A program made the position numbers and the translations under genes. Below are positions 7,321 to 16,163 of a stretch of 64,000 nucleotides of DNA, piece after piece (the first letter of the stretch is position 1; the number at the start of each line of letters is the position of its first letter). Source of the DNA: Lishizhenia tianjinensis (lineage in GTDB: Bacteria > Bacteroidota > Bacteroidia > Flavobacteriales_D > Crocinitomicaceae); assembly GCF_900116425.1 (NCBI RefSeq), contig NZ_FPAS01000002.1:328537-392536 (forward strand), read 5' to 3'. The notes under the pieces were generated by a model. It had not been told where the DNA came from, searched no databases, and saw nothing but the letters and a program-made list of their open reading frames with translations.

Positions 7321-9462
7321 ATGATAATTAATAAATTAAGGTACTTGTTGCCATTAATTTGTATTGCTTCTTGGGGGCAATCGCAAGAAGTGTTAGATCC
7401 TTTAGGAAATGTTCCATGTAGTCATGTGCATGAAACAGAAGAGATGCTACAAAATGCTAGTCCGACCGATGTAATGCGTTACAATCAATCAAGACAAGAG
7501 CTAGAAAGCTTTACACAACAGTATATTCAGAATAACCTAGTTACTGCTACCAACGAAAATCGTACAATTTCTTACACGATACCTGTAGTTTTCCATGTTA
7601 TTCATAATGGTGGATCAGAGAATATTTCTGATGCTCAAATATTGGATGCATTAGACATCTTAAATAGAGATTATCAAATGTTGAATTCAGATACCTCTGT
7701 AGTGGTTACGCCCTTTAAAAATTTGGTGGCTGATATAGAAGTTGAGTTCAAATTGGCCAACATAGACCCTAGTGGAAATTGTACAAATGGTATTACAAGA
7801 ACAGTTTCTTCTGTTACATCAGATGCCAACGCATCAGGGAATGATAGAATTCAAGCTGTTGTTAATGAGCATGGTTACTGGCCTGGTGATGAATATTTAA
7901 ACATTTACATAGCTGCACAAATTGGTGGAGCGGCAGGATATACGTACAAACCAAGTAACTCTGGATTCACTGGAACTACGATGAATAATGGTATTCATAT
8001 CTTATCGCACTATGTGGGTTCTATAGGAACAGGTTCTACGTCTTTGAGTAGAGCATTAACACATGAGGTTGGTCACTGGTTAAACTTAGACCACCTTTGG
8101 GGAGGTTCTAACAATCCTGGATTAGCAAGCAACTGTAGTATTGATGATGGAGTGGCTGATACGCCTTCAACTTTAGGTTGGACAAGTTGTAATTTACAAG
8201 GAACAACTTGTGATAACAACTTGGATAATGTTCAGAATTACATGGAGTACTCTTACTGTTCTAGAATGTTTACAGTAGGACAAAAAGCTAGAATGCACGC
8301 AGCTTTAAACTCTAGTGTTGGAGGTCGAAATAACATTTGGAGTGCTTCTAATTTAGTAGCAACAGGAGTAAACAATCCAGATCAGTTCTGTAAAGCAAAT
8401 TTCCAAACGGTTTCTAATGAGGTTTGTGCGGGTACAGCTGTAACATTCCAAGATTTGTCTTTTGATGCTCCAACGTCTTGGACATGGAATTTCCCAGGGG
8501 CAACACCATCTACTTCTACGGCTCAAAACCCAGTAGTAGTGTACAGTACTCCGGGTACTTACGAGGTTAGCTTAACGGCGACGGATGGATCTGTAACGGA
8601 TACGGAAACTAAGTCGGGATACATAACAGTATTACCTCAAGTAACGAACTTACCATTTTTAGAGTCTTTTGTGAACAACGCAATTCCATCAGATTACTGG
8701 TCTAGAAACAATATTAGTGGAACAGCTCAATGGCAAAAAACAACTTCTGCAGGATATACAGATAACAGTTGTGCTATGTTGTTTAACTACAGTCAACCAG
8801 ATGGTTCTGAAGATGAGTTTACTTCTCAGTCTTTTGATTTATCAGGAGTAGATCCAAACGTAGGTGTTACCATGTCATTCAGATATGCATACCGTAAGCG
8901 TTCTGCTACTGATTACGAAGTGTTGAGAATATATTTCTCAAGTGATTGTGGAGAAACTTGGTCACAAAGAAAGATTTTATTCGGTTCACAATTAGGAAGT
9001 GAAATTAGCACTACAGCTTGGACTCCTCAAAGTCAAAGTGATTGGAAAGTGGTTCACTTAACAAATTTAACGAGTCAATTCTGGACAGAGAACTTTAGAG
9101 TGAAGTTTACTTTCGAAAGTGGTGGAGGAAACAACTTATTCATCGATGATATTAACCTTTACAACGGTGGACCGTCTGATGAAATTCTATCTATCACAGA
9201 AGAGAGTGTTATTGAAAACTTTGTTGTGTATCCAAACCCAAGTGCGGGGGTAGTGAATGTTAATTTCACCACAGCAGAGGCTACACAAGCGTCAATAAGC
9301 GTAGTAAATATTTTAGGGAAAGTAATTTCTCAAACGGCTGTGAATACCGTAGTTGGTCAAAACAGCTTAAGATTAGAAGATAAACTAGCAGCAGGTACTT
9401 ACCTTGTTAGAGTTAGTTTAGCTGATGGTAGTCAGCAAACCAAAAAGCTTATCGTTAAATAA
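7321..9462 (+). CDS. Secreted M43-type zinc metalloprotease with T9SS tail
   Basis: This 713-residue secreted protein starts with a signal peptide (about 1-21, ending SWGQS). The catalytic domain has HEVGHWLNLDH (248-258), the HExxHxxGxxH-like zinc site of pappalysin/cytophagalysin enzymes, and a Met-turn region (NYMEYSYCSRMF). A PKD domain (about 358-440, with WTWNFPGA) and a jelly-roll-like domain with many aromatics follow. The last 80 residues (VVYPNPSAG ... KKLIVK) are a type A T9SS sorting domain, cleaved when the protein reaches the cell surface. It stands alone between terminators. Substrate unknown; extracellular protein breakdown is the family's usual role. Confidence 0.92.
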   Translation: MIINKLRYLLPLICIASWGQSQEVLDPLGNVPCSHVHETEEMLQNASPTDVMRYNQSRQELESFTQQYIQNNLVTATNENRTISYTIPVVFHVIHNGGSENISDAQILDALDILNRDYQMLNSDTSVVVTPFKNLVADIEVEFKLANIDPSGNCTNGITRTVSSVTSDANASGNDRIQAVVNEHGYWPGDEYLNIYIAAQIGGAAGYTYKPSNSGFTGTTMNNGIHILSHYVGSIGTGSTSLSRALTHEVGHWLNLDHLWGGSNNPGLASNCSIDDGVADTPSTLGWTSCNLQGTTCDNNLDNVQNYMEYSYCSRMFTVGQKARMHAALNSSVGGRNNIWSASNLVATGVNNPDQFCKANFQTVSNEVCAGTAVTFQDLSFDAPTSWTWNFPGATPSTSTAQNPVVVYSTPGTYEVSLTATDGSVTDTETKSGYITVLPQVTNLPFLESFVNNAIPSDYWSRNNISGTAQWQKTTSAGYTDNSCAMLFNYSQPDGSEDEFTSQSFDLSGVDPNVGVTMSFRYAYRKRSATDYEVLRIYFSSDCGETWSQRKILFGSQLGSEISTTAWTPQSQSDWKVVHLTNLTSQFWTENFRVKFTFESGGGNNLFIDDINLYNGGPSDEILSITEESVIENFVVYPNPSAGVVNVNFTTAEATQASISVVNILGKVISQTAVNTVVGQNSLRLEDKLAAGTYLVRVSLADGSQQTKKLIVK

Positions 9463-9489
9463 GCGAGGGAAAATAAAACCAAAATGTAA

Positions 9490-9516
9490 GGGGCTCAATA
9501 GAGTCCCTTTTTTTTT
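9490..9516 (+). terminator. Intrinsic terminator after the metalloprotease gene
   Basis: GGGGCTC (9490-9496), AATA loop, GAGTCCC (9501-9507; one G-U pair) and nine T residues. It begins 27 bases after the stop. Confidence 0.9.
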
Positions 9517-9620
9517 GTGTTCAAACGCTATGTGGAGGTGCTGTTGAAAAGACTGATTAAGAAGCCTAGAGAAGATAAAAGAGAGCTCATACTATTAGAA
9601 GTAGGGCTGTTATTGGGCAT

Positions 9621-9650
9621 AAAAAAATGGTCAACTTTTCAGCTGACCAT
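9621..9650 (-). terminator. Intrinsic terminator of the lipoprotein gene
   Basis: On the minus strand ATGGTCAGCT, GAAA loop and AGTTGACCAT form a 10-bp stem (one G-U pair), followed by a run of six T (9626-9621). It serves the convergent gene 9674-10234. Confidence 0.85.
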
Positions 9651-9673
9651 TGAATATTATTAATTAAGAGTAA

Positions 9674-10234
9674 TTATTTTACTTTCGAGTATGATCTTTT
9701 CTCTGTGTAAGAGCGAAGTAAATTAGATTGTAATGAATCTACTGTAATTTCATTCGAGTAGTTGCGCGTAATTACAAGCTTGTCATTTCTTAATTCTCTT
9801 ACTTCATACGCATGATCGCTGTCGTCGAAAGAGATTTTAGTTTTGTTTTTACCGTCGTTAGACCACCACCAGTTTCCTGAAGTTACAGATTGACCGTATA
9901 AGTAATCCGTCGTTTGAGTGTAACTTCCATCTTTCTCTATGGTCATTGTATAATCTACTTCAATAGACTCGTAATCAGAAGAAGCTGTATCTACGTAGTA
10001 GTAAATTTCATTATCTCCATCAAAGTCGAAAGATTCGTAATAAATAGTGTCCGCTTGCAAGTTGTACGTTAATATCTGAATATCTTTTGAGGAGTAAGAC
10101 TCTAATTTCCATTCTCCAGAAATTCTAGCATCTCTAGTTCTTAAAGATAAAAACGGATCATCTTCTCCCTTTTTACACGCTACCACACTGGCTCCGATTA
10201 ACGCCAATAAAACAAGTGATTTTACAGTTTTCAT
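9674..10234 (-). CDS. Lipoprotein, lipocalin-like family of Bacteroidota
   Basis: This is a 186-residue protein with a type II signal peptide: positively charged start, hydrophobic stretch, lipobox VVAC with Cys20, then KKGEDD. The mature start (DPFLSLRTRDARISGEWKL) is the pattern of a common flavobacterial lipoprotein group with a lipocalin-like beta fold; that comparison is from memory. The rest alternates hydrophobic and polar residues, as in a beta barrel or sandwich. It is monocistronic between two minus-strand terminators. Function unknown. Confidence 0.8.
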   Translation of the reverse strand: MKTVKSLVLLALIGASVVACKKGEDDPFLSLRTRDARISGEWKLESYSSKDIQILTYNLQADTIYYESFDFDGDNEIYYYVDTASSDYESIEVDYTMTIEKDGSYTQTTDYLYGQSVTSGNWWWSNDGKNKTKISFDDSDHAYEVRELRNDKLVITRNYSNEITVDSLQSNLLRSYTEKRSYSKVK

Positions 10235-10304
10235 GATTGAATTTTTTTTGAAAAATACGAATTAGAATGGAAATAGTTGTCTTTTCAAGGAGCTTATTGG
10301 GGAA

Positions 10305-10334
10305 ATAAAAAAGGGATGATCCAGTGACCATCCC
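10305..10334 (-). terminator. Intrinsic terminator after rseP
   Basis: On the minus strand GGGATG (10334-10329) pairs with CATCCC (10318-10313) with a T-rich tail. It separates rseP from the lipoprotein gene on the same strand. Confidence 0.75.
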
Positions 10335-10360
10335 TCTTATTATTCAAAATATTAAAAGTT

Positions 10361-11701
10361 CTATTTTATGATGTAATTATAAATATCGTTACCGTTGGCG
10401 TATATTAAAAGGGATAAGATAAGAACGAATCCAACAAGTTGCGCATATTCTAAGACCTTTTGAGGGGCTTCTCTACCTGTAATGATTTCGTAGATTAGGA
10501 AGGTAACATGACCTCCGTCAAGAGCGGGAATAGGTAAGATATTCATTATCGCTAAAACGAAGGAAATAAAAGCCGTATTCCCCCAGAATACTTGCCAGTC
10601 CCAAGTTGTTGGGAAAAGGTTACCTATGGTTCCAAATCCTCCCATACTAGAAGCACCTTTTTTAGTGAAGATAAATTTCAATTGAACGAAGTAATCGTGC
10701 ATCGTCCAACCTCCTTTGGCAATACCTTTTGAAATGGATTCTCCAAAACTGTAGGTCTTCGTTTCAACCTTAACTTGATTCGCTAAGTCGTTGTAAAAAC
10801 CTATGGTTCCATTCGTATCAGTAGCCACTGTTTTGGTTAACGTGTCTCCATTTCTAATTAATGAAAGTTCAACAAGGGTGTCTTTAAAACTGCGTAAAGT
10901 TTGAGCAAATTCATTGTAGTAACCGTATTCTACTCCATTGATGGCAATAAGTCTATCTCCTTTTCTAAGGTCAGCCTTCAACGCGTTTCCTTCTGGAGCT
11001 AAGGTATCGATTATAGTTAAAACACGTGGAGAGAATAAACGAACAGCGTCGTTCTGGAACATCCATCTGTCTAAATCTACACCGTTCACTTGATTGGGTA
11101 GAACAACAGTTTCTGTAGTCCCATCTTCGTGTAATACTTCAATATTTCTATAACCTCTTAACCATATTTGAGGAAGTAGAGAGTTGACTCCATCGAATGC
11201 TTCGCCTTCTACACTTACTATTTTATCACCGTCTCTAAAATTCAAATTAAGTTCAGCAAGTGCGGGGTGTATGCTTAAGCCGTGAGGAAGTCCTTCGTTG
11301 GTTATTTTGTTTTCACCGTAACCAAAAATGATAAGGATGTAAATGAAGAATCCAACAATAACGTTTACGGTAACACCACCTACCATAACGATAAGTCTTT
11401 GCCATGCTGGTTTAGCTCTAAATTCATCAGGTTGAGGTGGTTTGGCCAATTGTTCTTTGTCCATAGATTCGTCCACCATTCCGGCGATTTTAACATAACC
11501 ACCCAGTGGTAACCAACCAATTCCCCATTCAGTATCTCCAATTTTCTTTTTGAATAATGAGAACCATGCATCAAAGAAAAGGTAGAATTTTTCTACTCTG
11601 ATTTTAAATAGTCGAGCAGGTATAAAGTGACCAAATTCGTGTAAAACGATTAATATAGAAAGCGATAGAATTAACTGCGCTGCTTTCATTAATATATCCA
11701 T
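10361..11701 (-). CDS. rseP: Site-2 intramembrane zinc protease RseP
   Basis: I use the ATG at 11701 because AAGGAGAAC lies just before it and the protein then begins MDILMKAAQ; the frame is open 34 codons further but that stretch does not look like protein. Length is 446. H21-E22-x-x-H25 (LHEFGHF) in the first membrane helix and LDGGH near the C-terminus bind zinc. Two PDZ-like domains lie between (about 120-330), and a membrane helix ends the protein. It cleaves membrane-bound anti-sigma factors and leftover signal peptides. Upstream come a repeat island and, on the other strand, the exporter operon. Confidence 0.93.
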   Translation of the reverse strand: MDILMKAAQLILSLSILIVLHEFGHFIPARLFKIRVEKFYLFFDAWFSLFKKKIGDTEWGIGWLPLGGYVKIAGMVDESMDKEQLAKPPQPDEFRAKPAWQRLIVMVGGVTVNVIVGFFIYILIIFGYGENKITNEGLPHGLSIHPALAELNLNFRDGDKIVSVEGEAFDGVNSLLPQIWLRGYRNIEVLHEDGTTETVVLPNQVNGVDLDRWMFQNDAVRLFSPRVLTIIDTLAPEGNALKADLRKGDRLIAINGVEYGYYNEFAQTLRSFKDTLVELSLIRNGDTLTKTVATDTNGTIGFYNDLANQVKVETKTYSFGESISKGIAKGGWTMHDYFVQLKFIFTKKGASSMGGFGTIGNLFPTTWDWQVFWGNTAFISFVLAIMNILPIPALDGGHVTFLIYEIITGREAPQKVLEYAQLVGFVLILSLLIYANGNDIYNYIIK

Positions 11702-11810
11702 GTTGTTCTCCTTTAAATTTAGCTGATAAATATAGCTATTTATATTAGATTGCTCGGACTTGTAGGGGCTTAGTTTGACTTGCGTAAATATGGTGTTGGT
11801 CATACTTTAT

Positions 11811-11930
11811 CCATACTCTATCTATACTTTATCCATACTTTAAAGTAGAGGGAAGGGGAGGTAGTGTTGAGTGTGAGTAGAGAGGGTTGATGTAATTTAA
11901 GGATTCAAGAATTCAAGGGTTTATTTTGTG
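11811..11930. repeat. Intergenic repeat island: ATACTTTATCC copies and ATTCAANN 8-mers
   Basis: CATACTTTATC occurs at 11811 and, within a related unit, again near 11831, with ATACT-type half units between. GTGTTGAGTGTGAGTAG (near 11863) matches modules at 23.7 and 59.2 kb. ATTCAAGA and ATTCAAGG (11903-11918) are two 8-mers of the window-wide family, followed by TTTTGTGAAAA. Nothing else is seen in the 402-base gap 11702-12103 except a -7 promoter box near its end. Confidence 0.75.
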
Positions 11931-12075
11931 AAAAGTATTGTGTGTAGTGTTTGATGGCGAAGGGGGATAAATATACAAGTGATTGTTGCTGTGTTGACTT
12001 TTGCCGTTTATCGAACAAAGGGTGACGCTGACATAAAATACCATGCAAAAACGCAATGGGCGCGCGATATTCTTT

Positions 12076-12083
12076 TAACTTTG
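12076..12083 (+). promoter_or_regulatory. -7 promoter box of the exporter operon
   Basis: TAACTTTG is a perfect TAnnTTTG box 20 bases before the TTG start of the ABC permease gene. No clear TTG lies at the expected -33 distance, so the promoter is partly supported. A transcript from here would have a leader of only 10-15 bases. Confidence 0.5.
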
Positions 12084-12103
12084 GGAGAAAGAACTACTAG
12101 ACG

Positions 12104-12928
12104 TTGAAGACAGTAATAGACGCGAATAAGAAATCCAGATTTCCTGATTTTAAAGAGCTGCTACGTTATAAAGATTTATTTAGAACATTGGCTTGGAGAG
12201 ATTTTAGGGTAAGGTATGCACAAACGACCATAGGTTTTTTATGGGCATTAATACAACCCTTAGTAACCCTGATAATATTAAATCTTGTATTTGGAAGATT
12301 TGCCGAAGTGGACACTGGAGAAACTCCTCATATCTTGTTCACCATAGCTGGTTTGAGTATTTGGACCTATTTTTCTTTTGTAATGACGAATTCAGGCAGT
12401 TCCATCATTCAGAGTCAGGGTATGATTAAAAAGATATACTTTCCTAGGTTGGTGGTTCCTTTGTCTAAAGCAGTTGTGGGGTTAATAGATCTAGGAATAA
12501 CGATCGTAGTACTCATAACATTGATGATATACTATGGGGTAATGCCCTCTATTAACATTTGGGCAGCTCCGTTATTTATAATCATGGGAATGCTGTCAGC
12601 GTTGGCTGTAGGAATTTGGTTGAGTGCTTTGACGGTGAGGTATAGAGACTTTCAACATGTTGTTCCTTTTATGGTCCAATTGGGCTTGTATATTACGCCT
12701 GTGGCTTATCCTGTTTCCGAGGCAGCCGACAAATTGCCACATTGGGTTATGACCCTGTATTATCTCAATCCAATGGCTGGTATTGTAGACGGTTTTCGCT
12801 GGTCACTTTTTGGAGGAAGTGCTCCAAGTAGTATGATGTACCTTTCTTTTGGAATGGTTGTATTTTTATTCATTACGGGTCTTTTGTATTTTAGGAAAAT
12901 AGAAGACGACATAGCAGATTATGTTTAA
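12104..12928 (+). CDS. wzm: ABC-2 polysaccharide export permease, Wzm type
   Basis: This 274-residue protein has a cytoplasmic N-terminus with LAWRDFRVRYAQT followed by about six membrane helices, as in O-antigen/teichoic acid exporters (Wzm, TagG). It moves lipid-linked polysaccharide across the inner membrane with the ATPase encoded next. The start is TTG: an in-frame TAG sits two codons upstream and no ATG follows before the conserved first helix. The stop overlaps the next ATG by 8 bases, typical of the wzm-wzt pair. It opens a + strand glycan cluster running to 22.4 kb. Confidence 0.9.
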   Translation: MKTVIDANKKSRFPDFKELLRYKDLFRTLAWRDFRVRYAQTTIGFLWALIQPLVTLIILNLVFGRFAEVDTGETPHILFTIAGLSIWTYFSFVMTNSGSSIIQSQGMIKKIYFPRLVVPLSKAVVGLIDLGITIVVLITLMIYYGVMPSINIWAAPLFIIMGMLSALAVGIWLSALTVRYRDFQHVVPFMVQLGLYITPVAYPVSEAADKLPHWVMTLYYLNPMAGIVDGFRWSLFGGSAPSSMMYLSFGMVVFLFITGLLYFRKIEDDIADYV

Positions 12929-14138
12929 AGGTATGAAGGAAGAGGTTGCTATACGCGTTAGCGGATTGAGTAAGCGTTATGAAATTGGTAAAGCAAAAGA
13001 CGGAAGTCTAAGAGGTACCCTGTCTTCTTTATTCAAATCTAGTGCAGCTCAAAAAGATGAGTTCTGGGCGTTGAAGGATGTTAATTTCGAAGTGAAAAAA
13101 GGGGAGGTAATAGGTATTATTGGTAAAAATGGAGCCGGAAAATCAACCTTGTTGAAAATACTTTCTCAAATTACAAAGCCAACAGAAGGAAGAATAGAAA
13201 TTAACGGAAGAGTAGCTTCTTTGTTGGAAGTAGGCACAGGCTTTCACCCAGAATTAACAGGTAGAGAAAATGTTTACCTTAACGGAACTATTTTGGGTAT
13301 GACCCGAAAAGAGGTTGAATCAAAGTTCGATGAAATTGTGGCTTTCTCTGGTGTAGAAAAGTTTATAGATACTCCAGTAAAACACTATAGTTCGGGTATG
13401 TATGTGCGACTAGCCTTTGCCGTTGCAGCTCACTTAGAACCTGAAATTCTTATCATAGATGAAGTCCTTGCGGTAGGAGACGCCGAATTCCAAAAGAAAT
13501 GCCTCGGCAAAATGAAAGATGTCGCCGGAGAAGGGAGGACGGTTTTGTTTGTGAGTCATAATATGGCGGCTTTAGAAGGGTTGTGTACGAAAGGATTTCT
13601 TTTAAAAGGTGGTCATGTTATTGGTGAAGGGGCTACCAAAAGTGTAATAGATCAATATATTAATTTAGGTAGTGAAAGTTTTCATCTTGACTTAGGGAGT
13701 GTAATAAATCGTAAGGGGAATCAAAAAAAACAATTTTTATCGGCAGAATGGCATGGAGAGGGAGCTAGTACTGTTAATAAAATTAAATCACTTAGGAACA
13801 TAATTTTACGAGTAAAAATGAGCGATGAGGTGGATTTAAATATGTCAAGAATTGATGTTGGAATTAATAATTCTAGAGGAGATCGAGTAGCTTGGTTGAG
13901 TACTGACATGCTCAAGGCTAAACCAGAAAGTAAAACTTTGTTTGATTTTGAAATAGATAATTTTAATCTTTCACCGGGGGTTTATAATTGTAATTTCTTT
14001 TTCCAGGAAAAAAACGAATTAGTTGATTGGATACAAAATCAATTTCAATTTGAAGTAATTAACAGTGATTACTTTGGTGTTGGTAGATCTTTTCCTGAAA
14101 ATCAGGGAAACATACTGTTTAATTATAGGTTAAAATGA
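12921..14138 (+). CDS. wzt: ABC polysaccharide export ATPase, Wzt type
   Basis: In this 405-residue protein the ATPase domain has Walker A GKNGAGKST (68-76), signature YSSGMYVRLAFA and Walker B LIIDEVLAVGD. After residue 260 a beta-rich domain follows (ending VGRSFPENQGNILFNYRLK), matching the Wzt C-terminal domain that, in E. coli O8/O9a, binds the capped end of the O-polysaccharide before export. This suggests a chain with a specific terminal modification. A second ATG (12933) could also be the start. The stop overlaps the next gene by 4 bases (ATGA). Confidence 0.9.
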   Translation: MFKGMKEEVAIRVSGLSKRYEIGKAKDGSLRGTLSSLFKSSAAQKDEFWALKDVNFEVKKGEVIGIIGKNGAGKSTLLKILSQITKPTEGRIEINGRVASLLEVGTGFHPELTGRENVYLNGTILGMTRKEVESKFDEIVAFSGVEKFIDTPVKHYSSGMYVRLAFAVAAHLEPEILIIDEVLAVGDAEFQKKCLGKMKDVAGEGRTVLFVSHNMAALEGLCTKGFLLKGGHVIGEGATKSVIDQYINLGSESFHLDLGSVINRKGNQKKQFLSAEWHGEGASTVNKIKSLRNIILRVKMSDEVDLNMSRIDVGINNSRGDRVAWLSTDMLKAKPESKTLFDFEIDNFNLSPGVYNCNFFFQEKNELVDWIQNQFQFEVINSDYFGVGRSFPENQGNILFNYRLK

Positions 14139-14857
14139 TAAAAAAAATTAAGTCTTTAATAGCTGAATTTAGAAACTACCAACAGATTCAAATTTCAAAA
14201 CTTGAAGAACTCGAGTGGGCGCATGTATATCATGATAGTATTAGAGGAAATGAATTGTTAGAAAAGCTCCCATTAAATATTGGCAGGTGGGCTGGAAATT
14301 ACTCATTTTTTTATGTGCTGCATCGAATTTTAAAAGAAACGGAACATAAAGCCATTTTAGAATTAGGTTTAGGGGAATCTTCGAAATTTGTAACAACTTG
14401 CTTAAAGAGTTACAAAAAGAGCTCAGTTCATACCATAGTTGAACATGATGATATTTGGCGAAATCGATTTTTGGTGCAAAATGAGTTGAATCCAAATTCC
14501 AAAGTTGAAATTTTTCCTTTGAAAGAGAAGTTTGTTAACGACGAAAAATATAATTCTTTTGACGGTCTAACAGATAAGGATTTGTCTGAATATAGTTTGT
14601 TTATTGTGGATGGTCCCTTTGGTTCTAATAGATATTCCCGATTTGACATTGTTCAAATTGTAAAAGGGTTTTTAAAAGATAAAGAGTTTATAATCTTAAT
14701 AGATGATTACAACAGACCTGGAGAGGTGGAAACAGTTGATGAACTTTTAAATTGTTTAAATGAAAATGATGTAAAATATCAAGTCGGAGTCTATAAAGGA
14801 GGTAAGCATCAAATAGTAATTGCTTCAAACCATTATTCTTTTCTTACAACACTATAA
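14135..14857 (+). CDS. Methyltransferase-like Rossmann protein in the glycan cluster
   Basis: This 240-residue protein has ILELGLGESSKF (74-85), like the SAM-binding motif I of class I methyltransferases, and FIVDGPFGS with Asp159 further on, like the acidic/post-motif region. An IILIDDYNRPGE segment follows. The order beta-Gly-loop, acidic residue, D-G-P supports a Rossmann fold, but the exact family is not certain. As the gene directly follows wzt with a 4-base overlap, a role in modifying or capping the polysaccharide end is possible, since Wzt C-terminal domains often read such caps. That role is inference. Confidence 0.55.
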   Translation: MIKKIKSLIAEFRNYQQIQISKLEELEWAHVYHDSIRGNELLEKLPLNIGRWAGNYSFFYVLHRILKETEHKAILELGLGESSKFVTTCLKSYKKSSVHTIVEHDDIWRNRFLVQNELNPNSKVEIFPLKEKFVNDEKYNSFDGLTDKDLSEYSLFIVDGPFGSNRYSRFDIVQIVKGFLKDKEFIILIDDYNRPGEVETVDELLNCLNENDVKYQVGVYKGGKHQIVIASNHYSFLTTL

Positions 14858-14859
14858 AT

Positions 14860-15852
14860 ATGGAAAGCTTTTCTCCTGAAATATCCATTGTAGTTCCAGT
14901 GTTTAATAGAGAGAATTTGATAATAGAGACTATTGATTCTGTTGTTAACCAGACATTCGAAAATTGGGAGTTAATTCTTGTGGATGACGGTTCGACAGAT
15001 AACACTCTAAGCGAAATTCAAAAGTATGGGGATCGTGATGCAAGAATAAAAGTTATTGAAAGGCATAGGGGACCAAAAGGTGCTTCAGCTTGCCGGAATA
15101 TAGGTGTTGATAATGCACTCGGAGAATATGTAATGTTTTTAGATAGTGATGATCTTTTAACTTCAAACTGTTTGGAGCACCGTATGAGTTTTGTGTATTC
15201 CAAAAATCAATATGATGGATGGATATTTCAAACAGGAGTATTTGATATACGAATAGGCGATAAGAAAGTACTGTGGAATAATATTCTTAATGAAAAACCT
15301 GATTTAATACGGTTTTTTCAAATTGATATGCCTTGGTCAATTATGGGACCAGTTTGGAGAAAAAATCAGTTGTTAAAATTTAATGAAGAAGCACTTAGCT
15401 TCCAAGATTGGGAGTTTCATATAAGAATGTTGATTAATGGTATAACCTATGTAAAAGATACTGGAGGTTTAGTTGAAGCATATTATCGAAGGGATCAAAA
15501 AAACTCATCCATCTCCAAAACCGGGGTGAGTAAAAAGTATGTGATGAGTAAAATAATGTTAATGTTTGATCTCTTTGAATCGATTCAAAATTTAGAGGAA
15601 GAGTTTAGATTTGAATATTCAAAGTTATTGTTTAGAAATACCAAAGAATTAATAAAGCACGCGGAGTTAAAATTAGCGAAAACACAATGGTTTGCGGTTA
15701 AAGAATTAAAGGTAATGTCCAACCTTGAATTGAATTTATGGTGGCTTTATATAAAATTTGATTCTAAATTCATGGAGTTTTTGGGGTATAGAGTTTTTAA
15801 AAAGGCCCGTTTTCTCAACAAGGAATCAACATTTTTAAATTATTTTGGGTAA
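14860..15852 (+). CDS. Glycosyltransferase family 2
   Basis: The protein (330 residues) is a GT-A fold enzyme: SIVVPVFNRENLI at the N-terminus, ILVDDGSTDNT (about 40), and the metal-binding DSDD at 95-98. FQDWEFHIRM is the usual acceptor-side region. It transfers one sugar from a nucleotide sugar to the growing glycan; donor and acceptor cannot be read from sequence. It starts 2 bases after the preceding stop. The 311-base gap after it is AT-rich, with no gene I can support. Confidence 0.88.
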   Translation: MESFSPEISIVVPVFNRENLIIETIDSVVNQTFENWELILVDDGSTDNTLSEIQKYGDRDARIKVIERHRGPKGASACRNIGVDNALGEYVMFLDSDDLLTSNCLEHRMSFVYSKNQYDGWIFQTGVFDIRIGDKKVLWNNILNEKPDLIRFFQIDMPWSIMGPVWRKNQLLKFNEEALSFQDWEFHIRMLINGITYVKDTGGLVEAYYRRDQKNSSISKTGVSKKYVMSKIMLMFDLFESIQNLEEEFRFEYSKLLFRNTKELIKHAELKLAKTQWFAVKELKVMSNLELNLWWLYIKFDSKFMEFLGYRVFKKARFLNKESTFLNYFG

Positions 15853-16163
15853 AATTGTAAACTTTTAATCAAGTTAATAATTTTTGTTTTCCTCTGATTG
15901 AATAATGGGACAAGATAATGTCATACTTACCATTAACCGAGGATGAGAGTGTTACAAAATGTTTATTTTAACTATGAGCAATGGACTTATTTCTTTGTTA
16001 TAAATTACAACTTCTTATAATTTACGATGTAAGAAAGAAGGTTATATAATTCACATGATTGTTCATTGAATCCTTTAATTACTGGAAAAAGTTCACTTCG
16101 AGTTTTTCTTTATGGAATCAGAATTAAATTGGACCTATATAATCGAATAAAAAAATATTTTAA

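Noticed and set aside
11702-11803. N-terminal extension of rseP
   Set aside because: AAGGAGAAC precedes the ATG at 11701 and the first helix with HExxH should be close to the N-terminus.
15853-16163. Gap with short open stretches in the glycan cluster
   Set aside because: The stretches are under 50 codons and AT-rich; no start, motif or homology that I can support.
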